Shown here: positions 1 to 7,625 of the stretch, piece after piece
How positions within the stretch are numbered: the first letter of the stretch is position 1
Layout: every line of letters begins with the position of its first letter
Assembly: GCA_049322695.1 (NCBI GenBank)
Contig: JBMORW010000040.1
Coordinates: 1 to 64,000 of the forward strand
Length of the DNA: 64,000 bases
Direction: 5' to 3'
DNA from: CALGKJ01 sp049322695
Lineage (GTDB): Bacteria > Bacillota > Clostridia > Lutisporales > Lutisporaceae
Made by a program: the position numbers and the translations under genes
Notes under the pieces: model-generated
Told to the model about the DNA's origin: nothing
Database searches by the model: none
The model's input: only the letters and a program-made list of their open reading frames with translations

Positions 1-1
1 A

Positions 2-388
2 AAGTCCGTAAATGCAGGTATGTTTGCTACAAATATTGTGGGAAAGCATGATATAAATGATAGGGTTATATTTACATTAGCAAGGCATGGCGAGTTTCAT
101 AAGGGGCTTATGCTTGCCCTGGATAAAGAAACAGGAGAAGAGATATGGAAATGGGAAATGCCGCATTATACCTGGTCTTCACCGGCAAGTGTTTATGATG
201 ACAGCGGTAAAGCCTATGTTATACAATGTGATTCTGAAGGAATGGTTTTTTTACTGGATGGAAAGACAGGGGAGGTACTTGATAGGCTCAATCTCAAGTT
301 CAATATAGAAAGCTCTCCTGCTGTATACAACGATACAATCGTTGTGGCTACAAGGGGAGGAAAAATATACGGCATTAAAATCAAATAA
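2..388 (+). CDS. PQQ-like beta-propeller repeat protein (C-terminal part)
   Basis: The gene enters from upstream, so only the last 128 codons are seen and no start is assigned. The peptide carries blades typical of PQQ-like/quinoprotein beta-propellers: 'ALDKETGEEIWKWE' and 'LLDGKTGEVLDRLN' are the usual (a)LD..TG..(w) blade signatures, followed by 'SSPAVYNDTIVVATRGGKIYGI', which I describe only as a closing blade. Such repeats form a secreted or surface scaffold, and here no cofactor-binding role can be claimed. A promoter for the next gene follows within 20 bases of the stop, so this gene ends its transcription unit here. Function beyond the fold is unknown. Confidence 0.75.
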   Translation, partial: KSVNAGMFATNIVGKHDINDRVIFTLARHGEFHKGLMLALDKETGEEIWKWEMPHYTWSSPASVYDDSGKAYVIQCDSEGMVFLLDGKTGEVLDRLNLKFNIESSPAVYNDTIVVATRGGKIYGIKIK

Positions 389-408
389 AGAAAACTTCCA
401 TTTTTTTA

Positions 409-437
409 TTGACTGGGAACAGATGTTCGCATATAAT
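409..437 (+). promoter_or_regulatory. Promoter with LexA-like box in the spacer
   Basis: TTGACT (409-414) and TATAAT (432-437) are separated by 17 bases. Bases 416-429 read GGAACAGATGTTCG, which matches the Firmicute LexA/DinR consensus CGAACRNRYGTTYG at 13 of 14 positions and lies wholly between the -35 and -10. This is the position expected for a repressor. Binding by LexA is inferred and not shown. Confidence 0.6.
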
Positions 438-472
438 TTAGCTATATAGAATCATAAAGGCAGGTGTTACGC

Positions 473-1015
473 TTGGTTGATTACGACCCTTTCCCAATAA
501 TAGAGTCAAGAAGCCTGATGCTGAGGAGAATTACTCAAGAAGATGCAGAAGATATTTTCAAAATGAGAAATGACCCTCAGATGCATGAGTTTACTGATAC
601 AAAGCCTGATACTGATATTGAAGAATCCAGGGCTTATATAGATAAAATGAACAAGGGTATTGATGAAGATAAATGGATTGTTTGGGCTATCGAGCATAAA
701 CCTTCCGGTAAGGTAATAGGTACAATTTCTGTATGGAATATTGATATTGAGCAAAAAAGCGCAGAGCTAGGGTATGGCATAATCCCTGCATATCAAGGCA
801 AAGGATTCATGAAGGAAGCACTTGGAAGTATCATAGATTATGGCTTCAATGTCATGAAGCTGGCAGCTCTTGAGGCTTATACGGAGCTGAGTAACCTCAA
901 ATCCATCAGGCTTCTTACAGCCTGTGGCTTTAGAGAAGTTGAAAAAGTTGATGAAAAAGGATACAACAATGACAAAGTATTTCACATGGCTGTATTCAGG
1001 CTTGAGAATACTTAA
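473..1015 (+). CDS. GNAT family N-acetyltransferase (RimJ/RimL-like)
   Basis: The protein has 180 residues and the layout of ribosomal-protein-type acetyltransferases: an N-terminal 'SRSLMLRRITQEDAEDIF' strand-helix, 'GTISVWNID', the acetyl-CoA binding loop 'YQGKGFMKEAL' and a C-terminal 'SNLKSIRLLTACGF'. These enzymes move an acetyl group from acetyl-CoA to an amine, and the substrate here is unknown. I chose the TTG at 473 because AAAGGCAGG sits 8-9 bases upstream; the GTG at 464 would fall on top of that ribosome site. It is a single gene with its own promoter and terminator. The LexA-like box in the promoter suggests DNA-damage control, which would be unusual for this family. Confidence 0.85.
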   Translation: MVDYDPFPIIESRSLMLRRITQEDAEDIFKMRNDPQMHEFTDTKPDTDIEESRAYIDKMNKGIDEDKWIVWAIEHKPSGKVIGTISVWNIDIEQKSAELGYGIIPAYQGKGFMKEALGSIIDYGFNVMKLAALEAYTELSNLKSIRLLTACGFREVEKVDEKGYNNDKVFHMAVFRLENT

Positions 1016-1042
1016 ATAGCTAAAGGTGCAGATTTTTCTATC

Positions 1043-1069
1043 AGACACTTCATTATGGAGTGTCTTTTC
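1043..1069 (+). terminator. Intrinsic terminator after the acetyltransferase
   Basis: AGACACT (1043-1049) pairs with AGTGTCT (1059-1065) around a 9-base loop, followed by a short T run. Confidence 0.7.
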
Positions 1070-1179
1070 TATTAATAAATCTATGTTAAATAACTGATAT
1101 ATGGAGGATTTTTAATAATCAGGTAGAAATTTAATAATGAGTGTTTTATTGTGATTACACTTGTATGGGGGGTGGCTGC

Positions 1180-3498
1180 ATGGAGCAAAGAAGCTATATT
1201 AAAAGGACTATTTCACTATTGCTTATTTTATTTGCATATTTTGTTTCAACTCTCATTGGCAACCAGATATTAAGCAGCTTTGTATCACCATTTGTTGCTT
1301 TTATGTCTGCGTACCTTATTTGGACTACTTGCAGAAACAGACCTCAATATAAGGCAAATTGGGTGCTGCTTGCATTATTGGCCTTTGTATGGGGCGTTGC
1401 AGATACAGCTTGGCTTATAGTATTTGACATACTGGGATTCGAGCCTGTTGATATACCTCTGATAATCAGTTTGTATCTTATATGCAATATCTTGATTACT
1501 ATCACTACATTATACTATTTCTTCAGAAACATTAAAAAATGGCATAATGTTCAGCTGCTGCTTGATGTACTCGTGACCGCTTCGGCAGCTTTTATAGTAT
1601 TATGGCAGATTATATTAAAAAATTTCAATATATTCTCCCTGGGTTTTGCTGAATCAATAGTTCTGATTGCATATATCATTACTGATGTGGTAACTGTATC
1701 TGTAGTTTTTGTCATGTACTCATCATCCAGAGTTCACAAAATCAGTGCAACCATGAGATTTGTAATAATCAGCATAACACTTTATACACTTACTAATCTT
1801 TTCAATATTTTTCTCATATTACGGAGCGAATACATTCCAAACACATTGATAGATTGCCTGTTTATGACCTCCATCACTCTTTTCGGTGTAGCCAGTGTTT
1901 ATGAGTCATATAGTCCTTCAATGGTTACAGGACTGATACCTTTTGCTGAGCCTGAAAATTTCGGAAAGTCCAGCCACTCAATACTGCTTTTGCTGCTGCC
2001 TGTAATACTGTTTTTAATTGGATATTTTCCGCTTCCGACTCTGGGAATCTTGACAGCTATTGTACTGATACATCAGGTGCTAAGCGGCTATGTACAAGGC
2101 TCCATAAGAAATGAAGTTCTGCTTAGAAGAGAAAGAGACATGAACGAGAGGCTTGAAAGTATCATAGCTGAGCGCACAGAAGAGCTTGTAAAGGCCAATA
2201 AGGTTCTGGAGGAGCTGTCCAAAATAGACACACTTACAGGACTCTACAACCGTAGATACTTTTTGGAGGAATTAGATAAGCTGGTTGACAACAAGGAAAG
2301 AAGTTTTTCCATTCTGTATATGGATATGGATAGATTCAAAGTAATAAATGACATTCATGGTCATGAAATGGGTGATAGGGTATTGCTTATCATTTCTCAA
2401 AGGTTGTATGAATGGAAGCCTGAATCGGCTTTGCTGGCAAGATTGGGCGGTGATGAGTTTGTACTTATTGACAGACAAAATATCACTGAGGAACAGTTAA
2501 GGGAGCAGTGTGACCAGATTGAAAAGCTTTTTGAGCAAGCAGTCATAATAGACTCATATATCTTCCATGTCGGAGTAAGTATAGGTATTTCCAGATTTCC
2601 TATTGATGCCGCCAACAGGGATCAGCTGTTGAAGTATGCTGATATAGCTATGTATGATGCTAAAAAGGATTATCAAAACAAAAAGTGCTGCATATACAGT
2701 GCAGGACAAAGCAATATGATACAGAGACGGCATGAAATAGAAATCCTGTTGAGGAAGGTGGATTTTGACAAGGAATTTGAGTTATACTTCCAGCCTCAGT
2801 TTAGAATTAGTGATGGAGCATTAATAGGAGCAGAAGCTCTACTTAGATGGAACAGCCCTGAAAAGGGATTTATATCACCTATGGAGTTTATTCCTATTGC
2901 TGAAGAAACAGGTATTATACTTAATATAGGCAGCTGGGTAATGCGCAGAGCAGTAAATCAGATATGCATATGGAATGAGCATTATAAGTCAGACCTTGTA
3001 ATTGGAATAAACATTTCTCCGAGACAAATGGACAGTATAGATTTCATACCTGAAATTATAAAGCTTTTGAGAGAATATGATATACCGCCGGAATGGATAG
3101 ATTTTGAAATAATAGAAAGCAGTGCAATGAATGTAAATGCTTTTATGGAGGAGATATTGACCGCACTGTCCGGTATAGGGCTGCAAATCTCAATAGATGA
3201 CTTCGGTACCGGCTATTCATCTCTCAGTTATCTTAAGAGGTATGATATTGACCGTCTGAAGATTGCCAAAGAGCTTATTGATAATATTGCTACTGATAAA
3301 AACGAGCTGCTTATAGTAAAAGCCATTATAATGATGGCTAAGGGCATAGGCATAACCACCATAGCTGAAGGTGTTGAAACTGAAGATCAATTAGATATAC
3401 TGAAAACCCTTGAATGTGATCAGGTACAGGGTTATATCACAGGAAGACCTGTGCCGGCCGGTGAATTCGAAGAAAAGTTTTTAAAAGTAATGAAATGA
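1180..3498 (+). CDS. Membrane GGDEF-EAL protein (c-di-GMP turnover)
   Basis: The 772-residue protein has about nine hydrophobic segments in its first 310 residues, a short charged helix, then a GGDEF domain (residues ~345-500, intact GGDEF near 424) and an EAL domain (~520-770). GGDEF domains make cyclic-di-GMP and EAL domains degrade it. The EAL part keeps EALLRW, 'INISPRQ', 'FEIIES', DDFGTGYSSLSYL, LKI and AEGVET, so the metal and catalytic residues look complete. The allosteric RxxD site five residues before GGDEF is absent (PESA instead). ATG 1180 is preferred over GTG 1141 because GGGGGGTGG lies just upstream and the added 13 residues have no ribosome site. Which activity dominates is not decidable from sequence. 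Confidence 0.92.
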   Translation: MEQRSYIKRTISLLLILFAYFVSTLIGNQILSSFVSPFVAFMSAYLIWTTCRNRPQYKANWVLLALLAFVWGVADTAWLIVFDILGFEPVDIPLIISLYLICNILITITTLYYFFRNIKKWHNVQLLLDVLVTASAAFIVLWQIILKNFNIFSLGFAESIVLIAYIITDVVTVSVVFVMYSSSRVHKISATMRFVIISITLYTLTNLFNIFLILRSEYIPNTLIDCLFMTSITLFGVASVYESYSPSMVTGLIPFAEPENFGKSSHSILLLLLPVILFLIGYFPLPTLGILTAIVLIHQVLSGYVQGSIRNEVLLRRERDMNERLESIIAERTEELVKANKVLEELSKIDTLTGLYNRRYFLEELDKLVDNKERSFSILYMDMDRFKVINDIHGHEMGDRVLLIISQRLYEWKPESALLARLGGDEFVLIDRQNITEEQLREQCDQIEKLFEQAVIIDSYIFHVGVSIGISRFPIDAANRDQLLKYADIAMYDAKKDYQNKKCCIYSAGQSNMIQRRHEIEILLRKVDFDKEFELYFQPQFRISDGALIGAEALLRWNSPEKGFISPMEFIPIAEETGIILNIGSWVMRRAVNQICIWNEHYKSDLVIGINISPRQMDSIDFIPEIIKLLREYDIPPEWIDFEIIESSAMNVNAFMEEILTALSGIGLQISIDDFGTGYSSLSYLKRYDIDRLKIAKELIDNIATDKNELLIVKAIIMMAKGIGITTIAEGVETEDQLDILKTLECDQVQGYITGRPVPAGEFEEKFLKVMK

Positions 3499-3663
3499 AG
3501 GAAATTTTATATTTCAACAGATGTCGAAATATGATGCTGAGTATTTGTGCACTGGGCATGGGGTAGTATGAACCCGTAACATACCTTAGTTTCTGAACAT
3601 GCTTGCTGATTCACTGCTTAAATATGAAGGCTTAAAGCGACATTAAAACTGCATATAAAAGTT

Positions 3664-3705
3664 AAGGTATCAATTATGTTATACGGCATAACTGATACCT
3701 TTTTC
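3664..3705. terminator. Terminator hairpin between convergent genes
   Basis: AAGGTATCAATTATG pairs with GCATAACTGATACCTT (ends 3701) around a short loop, followed by TTTT. It lies between the GGDEF-EAL gene and the convergent hydrolase gene and probably serves both. Confidence 0.75.
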
Positions 3706-3745
3706 ACTAACAGTTCGGACAGCTTCAGCATAATATTTATCTGTA

Positions 3746-4675
3746 TTATCTGTTACGCAAAAACTCTATATTCCACATAAAACAAGTTCCGTTCCAAGAG
3801 AGATATTTTTTACTAAAATCCTCGATAGAAAAGTGATTATCGTTTTTATCCAGCTTTGTGCCGACGTATTCTATAAGTGATTTTATGTATTCAATTTGAA
3901 GCTCTACATCTGCCTTAGTCCCTATATCTCCATGACCGGGTATATAGTACTCAAAGTCCTTGTGAAGCAAAAGCTCCAGAGCTTCAATAAGCTTTTCGGG
4001 GTTACCGCCTCCCAGCCAGGGGTGACTGTTGACAAAAAGCAGATCACCAGCAAAGCAAACCTTATCCTCCTCAAGCATCATGTAGACATCACCCGGAGAG
4101 TGAGCCAAATCAAAGGAAAAAATGCGAGCATTTCTCTTTTTGCCGTATATAGTTAAATTATTTCTGAATGTATAATCAGGCACTCTCAATGACAGCTCTG
4201 ATTTTGACAGACTTCTTGTATATACCAGCTCATTTTTGAGATTCAGTATTTTTATTGTGTCAGTCTCAGCACATAGCTCTGCTTTGATCTCTTCAACTCT
4301 CTTAATATCAAAGGCTTTTCCGTTGTCTATTTCGGGTTTTTGCTTTAACAACAGCTCTCTTACCGCTTCTGAGCTGATTATCCTCGTTTCGGCGCTAAAG
4401 ACTTGATTGCCGGCAGCATGATCAATATGACTGTGACTTGTGATTATGCAGCTTGCTTCTCTACCGGTAAGTGTTTTTGCTGCAGCCCTTAGCAGCTTCG
4501 AGGCATCGATATTCAGCATGGTATCAAACACAATAGTCTGATCTCCAATATCAACTATTCCTGCATTGCTTCCTGCATCTCCGCCATTTTTCCTGATTAC
4601 GGCATAGATGCCCTCCTTAATCTCATAGACATCGAAATACTCGGTTGCAAAAACATTGTTAAATTTGTTTTTCAT
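3746..4675 (-). CDS. Metallo-beta-lactamase-fold hydrolase
   Basis: This 309-residue protein has the zinc site of the MBL fold: 'TSHSHIDHAAGN' (HxHxDH), a following His in 'DLAHSPGD', the bridging Asp in 'CFAGDLLF' and the last His in 'IPGHGD'. The fold covers thiolesterases, glyoxalase II-like enzymes and others, and the layout resembles SoxH/quinoprotein-relative hydrolases. No signal peptide is seen, so it should act in the cytoplasm. It is transcribed away from an HxlR regulator with 82 bases between the starts and a perfect 20-bp palindrome in that gap. This suggests the regulator controls it. The substrate is unknown. Confidence 0.85.
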   Translation of the reverse strand: MKNKFNNVFATEYFDVYEIKEGIYAVIRKNGGDAGSNAGIVDIGDQTIVFDTMLNIDASKLLRAAAKTLTGREASCIITSHSHIDHAAGNQVFSAETRIISSEAVRELLLKQKPEIDNGKAFDIKRVEEIKAELCAETDTIKILNLKNELVYTRSLSKSELSLRVPDYTFRNNLTIYGKKRNARIFSFDLAHSPGDVYMMLEEDKVCFAGDLLFVNSHPWLGGGNPEKLIEALELLLHKDFEYYIPGHGDIGTKADVELQIEYIKSLIEYVGTKLDKNDNHFSIEDFSKKYLSWNGTCFMWNIEFLRNR

Positions 4676-4715
4676 TCATACCACCCTTTATTTAAAATTT
4701 ACTTTGATATGCTAT

Positions 4716-4735
4716 ATTATTAATATATTAATAAT
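4716..4735. promoter_or_regulatory. Perfect 20-bp palindrome, likely HxlR operator
   Basis: ATTATTAATATATTAATAAT is identical to its reverse complement and sits in the 82-base divergent gap between the hydrolase and the HxlR gene. It is AT-only, so chance is not excluded, but position and symmetry fit an operator acting on both genes. Confidence 0.5.
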
Positions 4736-4757
4736 TGCTAAGACAAGGAGAAGTATT

Positions 4758-5126
4758 ATGTATAAACACAAAGGAAGAAGCTATAATTACAGAATCGAAA
4801 TGACTATGGATTATCTGGGGGGTAAATGGAAGGCACTGCTTATTTTCTATCTCTACCAGAAGCCATTTAGATTCAATGAACTCAAAAGATATATTCCTGA
4901 TATAACGCAAAAGATGCTGACCCAACAGCTTCGTGAGATGGAGGGACACGGGCTGATAAACAGACATGTATATCAGCAGGTACCGCCAAAGGTGGAGTAT
5001 ACACTGACCGAACTTGGAAGAAGTCTTTTTCCCATCGTAGACATGATGTGCCATTGGGCCAAGGAAAATTTGGAGTTTGATGAAATAATTGAAGAAACAT
5101 CAGAACAGTTTAATAATAAACCATGA
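4758..5126 (+). CDS. HxlR family winged-helix regulator
   Basis: The 122-residue protein matches the HxlR pattern closely: 'MDYLGGKWKALLIFYL' in the first helix, 'RFNELKRYIPDITQKMLTQQ' as the recognition region, 'LREMEGHGLINRHVY' and 'VEYTLTELGRSLFPI' in the wing. HxlR proteins are DNA-binding dimers that often respond to electrophiles, thiol stress or metabolites, but no conserved redox Cys near the N terminus is visible here. The ATG at 4758 follows AAGGAG by 7 bases; an in-frame extension to 4656 lacks a site and would overlap the divergent gene. The divergent MBL hydrolase is the likely target. Confidence 0.9.
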   Translation: MYKHKGRSYNYRIEMTMDYLGGKWKALLIFYLYQKPFRFNELKRYIPDITQKMLTQQLREMEGHGLINRHVYQQVPPKVEYTLTELGRSLFPIVDMMCHWAKENLEFDEIIEETSEQFNNKP

Positions 5127-5363
5127 AGTTCTTGCTGTGAAGAACGCACTTACTGGAAACCGGGTATCCAAATAGAAACTTGATTATATATGATTTCGGT
5201 TGTAGAATGGTTAATAATAAAAATACGAAGGACAGCAATTTCAATTGCAGTAGTACACTGTAAGAGCTGTCAAACGTTGAGGGTTTAAGTCGGTTCCATC
5301 TTTTGAGAGCATTTCACAACAGGTGGAGAGTGCCCCCTCATAGCTATCAGATGATTGTAAGGA
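5127..5363. other. Mostly non-coding gap before the AraC remnant
   Basis: No intact gene, clear promoter or terminator is visible. Bases 5339-5363 read HSYQMIVRI in a frame different from the AraC tail that follows, which suggests the remnant starts in this stretch and has suffered a frameshift. Confidence 0.4.
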
Positions 5364-5453
5364 TTCAGAAGGATTCTAGGTATGACTCCCAGTGAATACC
5401 GGCAACTATACACTGGCATAAACAGATATACTTCAAAGGGGTATGTAATATGA
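5364..5453 (+). pseudogene. Remnant of an AraC-family regulator (C-terminal tail)
   Basis: In one frame the DNA reads FRRILGMTPSEYRQLYTGIN and then stops at TGA 5451. 'F+..GMTPSEYR' is the hallmark end of the second helix-turn-helix of AraC/XylS regulators. A stop codon (5358-5360) lies just upstream in the same frame, while SYQMIVRI, which resembles the preceding helix, lies in another frame. There is no start and no first helix-turn-helix. I read this as a decayed gene. The HXXEE gene starts inside its last codons. Confidence 0.6.
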
Positions 5454-6007
5454 TCAATTACCTGAACACAATAGATTTTAACTATATTATTTGGCTGATA
5501 CCTGCCGTGCTTCTGCTTCATGAGCTGGAGGAATGGAATATTCTAAAATGGTATGAAGCTAATTATACAGACATTCCGCCTTCTACTGACAGAAGCATAA
5601 GGGTCTGGCTTATTGCATTCAGTATTTTCGGCTTTTTGTGGACATTCATCAGCTATATAATGCCCATAAGAGGTATTGCTGCAGCACTGATGACTGTTTT
5701 GGTTATGTTAACCATTCAAAACGGTTTGCAGCATCTTTACTGGCAGCTGCTTTTCATGAAATATGCTCCAGGTATAGTATTTTCAGTGTTTTTTGGTTTA
5801 CCGGCAGGTGCTTATGTATTGTACAGAGTAATTAGTGAAGGACTGCTGCCAAAATGGCTGATACTGCTGATTATGGCTTTGATGCTTCCGGGGCTTTTAG
5901 AAACAGTAAAAGCAGGCAATAGGATGACAAGGATAGTGAGAGCAGGCCATGAGACTGGACTGTGGCTTGATAATATAATTTTTAACAGAGTGAAAAGGAG
6001 GAGTTGA
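5450..6007 (+). CDS. HXXEE domain-containing membrane protein
   Basis: The 185-residue protein has five or so hydrophobic segments and the sequence 'LLLHELEEWNI' near residue 25, which is the His-x-x-Glu-Glu signature that names the HXXEE family (Pfam PF13787). The family is built of short membrane proteins of unknown function, with the acidic motif thought to be a metal site. The ATG follows AAAGGGG by about 8 bases. The gene is 10 bases from the phosphoesterase start, so both are probably co-transcribed. No substrate is inferred. Confidence 0.8.
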   Translation: MINYLNTIDFNYIIWLIPAVLLLHELEEWNILKWYEANYTDIPPSTDRSIRVWLIAFSIFGFLWTFISYIMPIRGIAAALMTVLVMLTIQNGLQHLYWQLLFMKYAPGIVFSVFFGLPAGAYVLYRVISEGLLPKWLILLIMALMLPGLLETVKAGNRMTRIVRAGHETGLWLDNIIFNRVKRRS

Positions 6008-6017
6008 CGATATTAAG

Positions 6018-6755
6018 ATGAAAATTGCAGTTATCTCTGATATACACGGTAACATATGGGCTCTGAGAGAGGTGCTGAAGGATATAAGAAAAAGAGATAT
6101 TGAACAGATAATAAATCTCGGTGACAGCCTGTATGGGCCTTTGGACCCCATGGGGACGGCAGAAATATTGATAAAGGAAAACATTATAAGTATTTCCGGA
6201 AACCAGGACAGAAGCATAGTAGAAGCTCGATATATGAGCCACATTAATTATACCATGGAATATACATTGAATGAGATAAACGAAGATGTCATTAAATGGC
6301 TCAGTTCTTTAGAAAAAAATACTGTTTTGGAGGATCAGTCCTATTTATGCCATGGCAAGCCTGATGCTGATGACGAGTATCTTGTAGAAGAGACTGAGCA
6401 GTCCGGAGTGACTGTAAAACTATCGGATAAGCTGATGAAGGAGCTTGAATGCATAGAGCAAAAACTTATTTTCTGTGGTCATAGTCATCTGCCCAGGAGC
6501 GTACTGCTTCCCAACGGCAAGGTAATAGTGAACCCGGGAAGTGTAGGGCTTCAAGCCTATAATGAAGAAAAACCTTTTTATTATGAAATAAATAATGGAA
6601 GTCCTCATGCAAGATATAGTATTGTGGAAATGAATGAAAATGGGTTAAATATAGAAAATATCGCATTAGAATATGACTGGAACACCGCAGCAGAATGCGC
6701 GTCAAAAAACAAGCGATATGATTGGGGTAAGTGGTTATCTACCGGAATATGCTGA
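6018..6755 (+). CDS. YfcE/calcineurin-like metallophosphoesterase
   Basis: This 245-residue protein carries the dimetal phosphoesterase motifs in order: 'ISDIHGN' (DxH), 'NLGDSLYG' (GD), 'SGNQD' (normally GNHD), 'LCHGKP', 'FCGHSHLPR' (GHxH) and 'VNPGSVGLQ'. It should hydrolyse phosphomonoesters or phosphodiesters in the cytoplasm with Mn or similar metals. The GNHD histidine, which usually acts as the general acid or helps bind phosphate, is Gln here, so activity may be altered. That substitution is known in some YfcE relatives. The gene is downstream of, and probably translated with, the HXXEE gene. Confidence 0.88.
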   Translation: MKIAVISDIHGNIWALREVLKDIRKRDIEQIINLGDSLYGPLDPMGTAEILIKENIISISGNQDRSIVEARYMSHINYTMEYTLNEINEDVIKWLSSLEKNTVLEDQSYLCHGKPDADDEYLVEETEQSGVTVKLSDKLMKELECIEQKLIFCGHSHLPRSVLLPNGKVIVNPGSVGLQAYNEEKPFYYEINNGSPHARYSIVEMNENGLNIENIALEYDWNTAAECASKNKRYDWGKWLSTGIC

Positions 6756-6911
6756 GTACCAACCTTCATTGAACAAACCGGTTACTGTTATTCCTTTGCA
6801 AGTGACTGACCATAAAGCATGGAATAGTCATATTGGAATGCTGAAAAGGGAATTTATATAGTGGAAGTTCAAAAGAGTGTGGAAAAGACCTATATATTAG
6901 GGAGACATGTT
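6756..6911 (+). other. Short gap with an open but unassigned reading frame
   Basis: A frame stays open from inside the phosphoesterase 3' end to 6861 ('QPSLNKPVTVIPLQVT...'). It has no ribosome site of its own and no family I recognise. It may be a remnant or chance. GTG 6861 is a possible upstream start for the Nudix gene. Confidence 0.3.
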
Positions 6912-7406
6912 ATGATAGATTATAAAAACGGTAATAAAAGATTTTGCTTCCGGGCTGCTGGAATTGCTTTTTATAACGGCGGCGTTTTGCTGCACAGAGC
7001 AGAAAATGATGAGTTTTGGACCCTTCCGGGCGGCAGGGTAGAGCTCATGGAGTTATCAGAAGATACATTGAAAAGGGAAATGCAGGAGGAACTCAATGAA
7101 GCAGTCTTAATTGAAAGGCTTGCCTTTATATTGGAAAATATTTATGAGTTTGAGGGTTTTACTACGCATGAAATCGGCATGTATTTTATAATGAGTTTTA
7201 ATGAAGGCTCACCATTATATGACAAAACTTCAATTACAATCGGAAAAGAAGCAGAAACCAAACTGATATTCAAATGGTTTTCTTTAGAGGAAATTGAAGC
7301 TCTGAAGTTTTACCCTGCAGTTTTGAAAGAAAAATTAGATATTGCAGGCACTGGTATTGAACATGTAATCAATATTGAAGCTTCATTCAACAAGCTTCAG
7401 GTATAG
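6912..7406 (+). CDS. Nudix hydrolase
   Basis: The Nudix box is clear: 'GGRVELMELSEDTLKREMQEEL' fits Gx5Ex7REUxEE, with Asn where the box usually has its last Gly. Nudix enzymes hydrolyse nucleoside diphosphates linked to another group and often clear oxidised or surplus nucleotides. The protein has 164 residues from ATG 6912, which follows AGGGAG by 7 bases; GTG 6861 (181 residues, AAAAGGG upstream) is an alternative. The gene is directly upstream of a ykkC-family switch that belongs to the next operon. Substrate unknown. Confidence 0.85.
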   Translation: MIDYKNGNKRFCFRAAGIAFYNGGVLLHRAENDEFWTLPGGRVELMELSEDTLKREMQEELNEAVLIERLAFILENIYEFEGFTTHEIGMYFIMSFNEGSPLYDKTSITIGKEAETKLIFKWFSLEEIEALKFYPAVLKEKLDIAGTGIEHVINIEASFNKLQV

Positions 7407-7419
7407 CATAATTTCATAC

Positions 7420-7447
7420 TTGTAAAATATTACGGCTATGGTATAAT
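7420..7447 (+). promoter_or_regulatory. Promoter of the riboswitch-ABC operon
   Basis: TTGTAA (7420-7425), 16-base spacer, TATAAT (7442-7447). Transcription would start near 7455, just before the aptamer's first stem. Confidence 0.65.
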
Positions 7448-7465
7448 AGCAATAATAAAAAAGCT

Positions 7466-7568
7466 TTTGAGAGTGTATCTAGGGTTCCGGCCTTTTAAGG
7501 TGCTGGTCCGAGCGATACAGGATTAAATCTACACTTTTAGGAAAAAAGCCTAAAGGACGAGTCTCAAA
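7466..7568 (+). promoter_or_regulatory. ykkC-family riboswitch aptamer
   Basis: The RNA has the two conserved ykkC blocks, CTAGGGTTCCGG (7479-7490) and CTGGTCCGAG (7503-7512). It is closed by a first stem TTTGAGA (7466-7472) with TCTCAAA (7562-7568), and has a third stem TTTAGG/CCTAAA around the conserved AAAAGCC (7537-7554). The family includes guanidine-I, PRPP, ppGpp and ADP/dADP switches. The 3' part (GGACGAG rather than the GGGAGA I expect of guanidine-I) leaves the subtype open. It lies 57 bases before the ABC operon start codon. Confidence 0.8.
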
Positions 7569-7601
7569 CAGGAGATTGTTCTTTGGGCTTTATTATTTTT
7601 T
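7545..7601 (+). terminator. Riboswitch-controlled terminator
   Basis: AAAGCCTAAAGGAC (7545-7558), which is part of the aptamer's third stem, can pair along its whole length with GTTCTTTGGGCTTT (7578-7591), allowing G-U pairs. ATTATTTTTT follows. Aptamer and terminator are therefore mutually exclusive, so ligand binding should allow transcription into the ABC operon (an ON switch). Confidence 0.78.
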
Positions 7602-7625
7602 ACTGAATAACAGAGGAGGGGTAAA

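Noticed and set aside
6673..6861. 62-codon frame between phosphoesterase and Nudix genes
   Set aside because: Mostly the shadow of the phosphoesterase end; no ribosome site and no family match.
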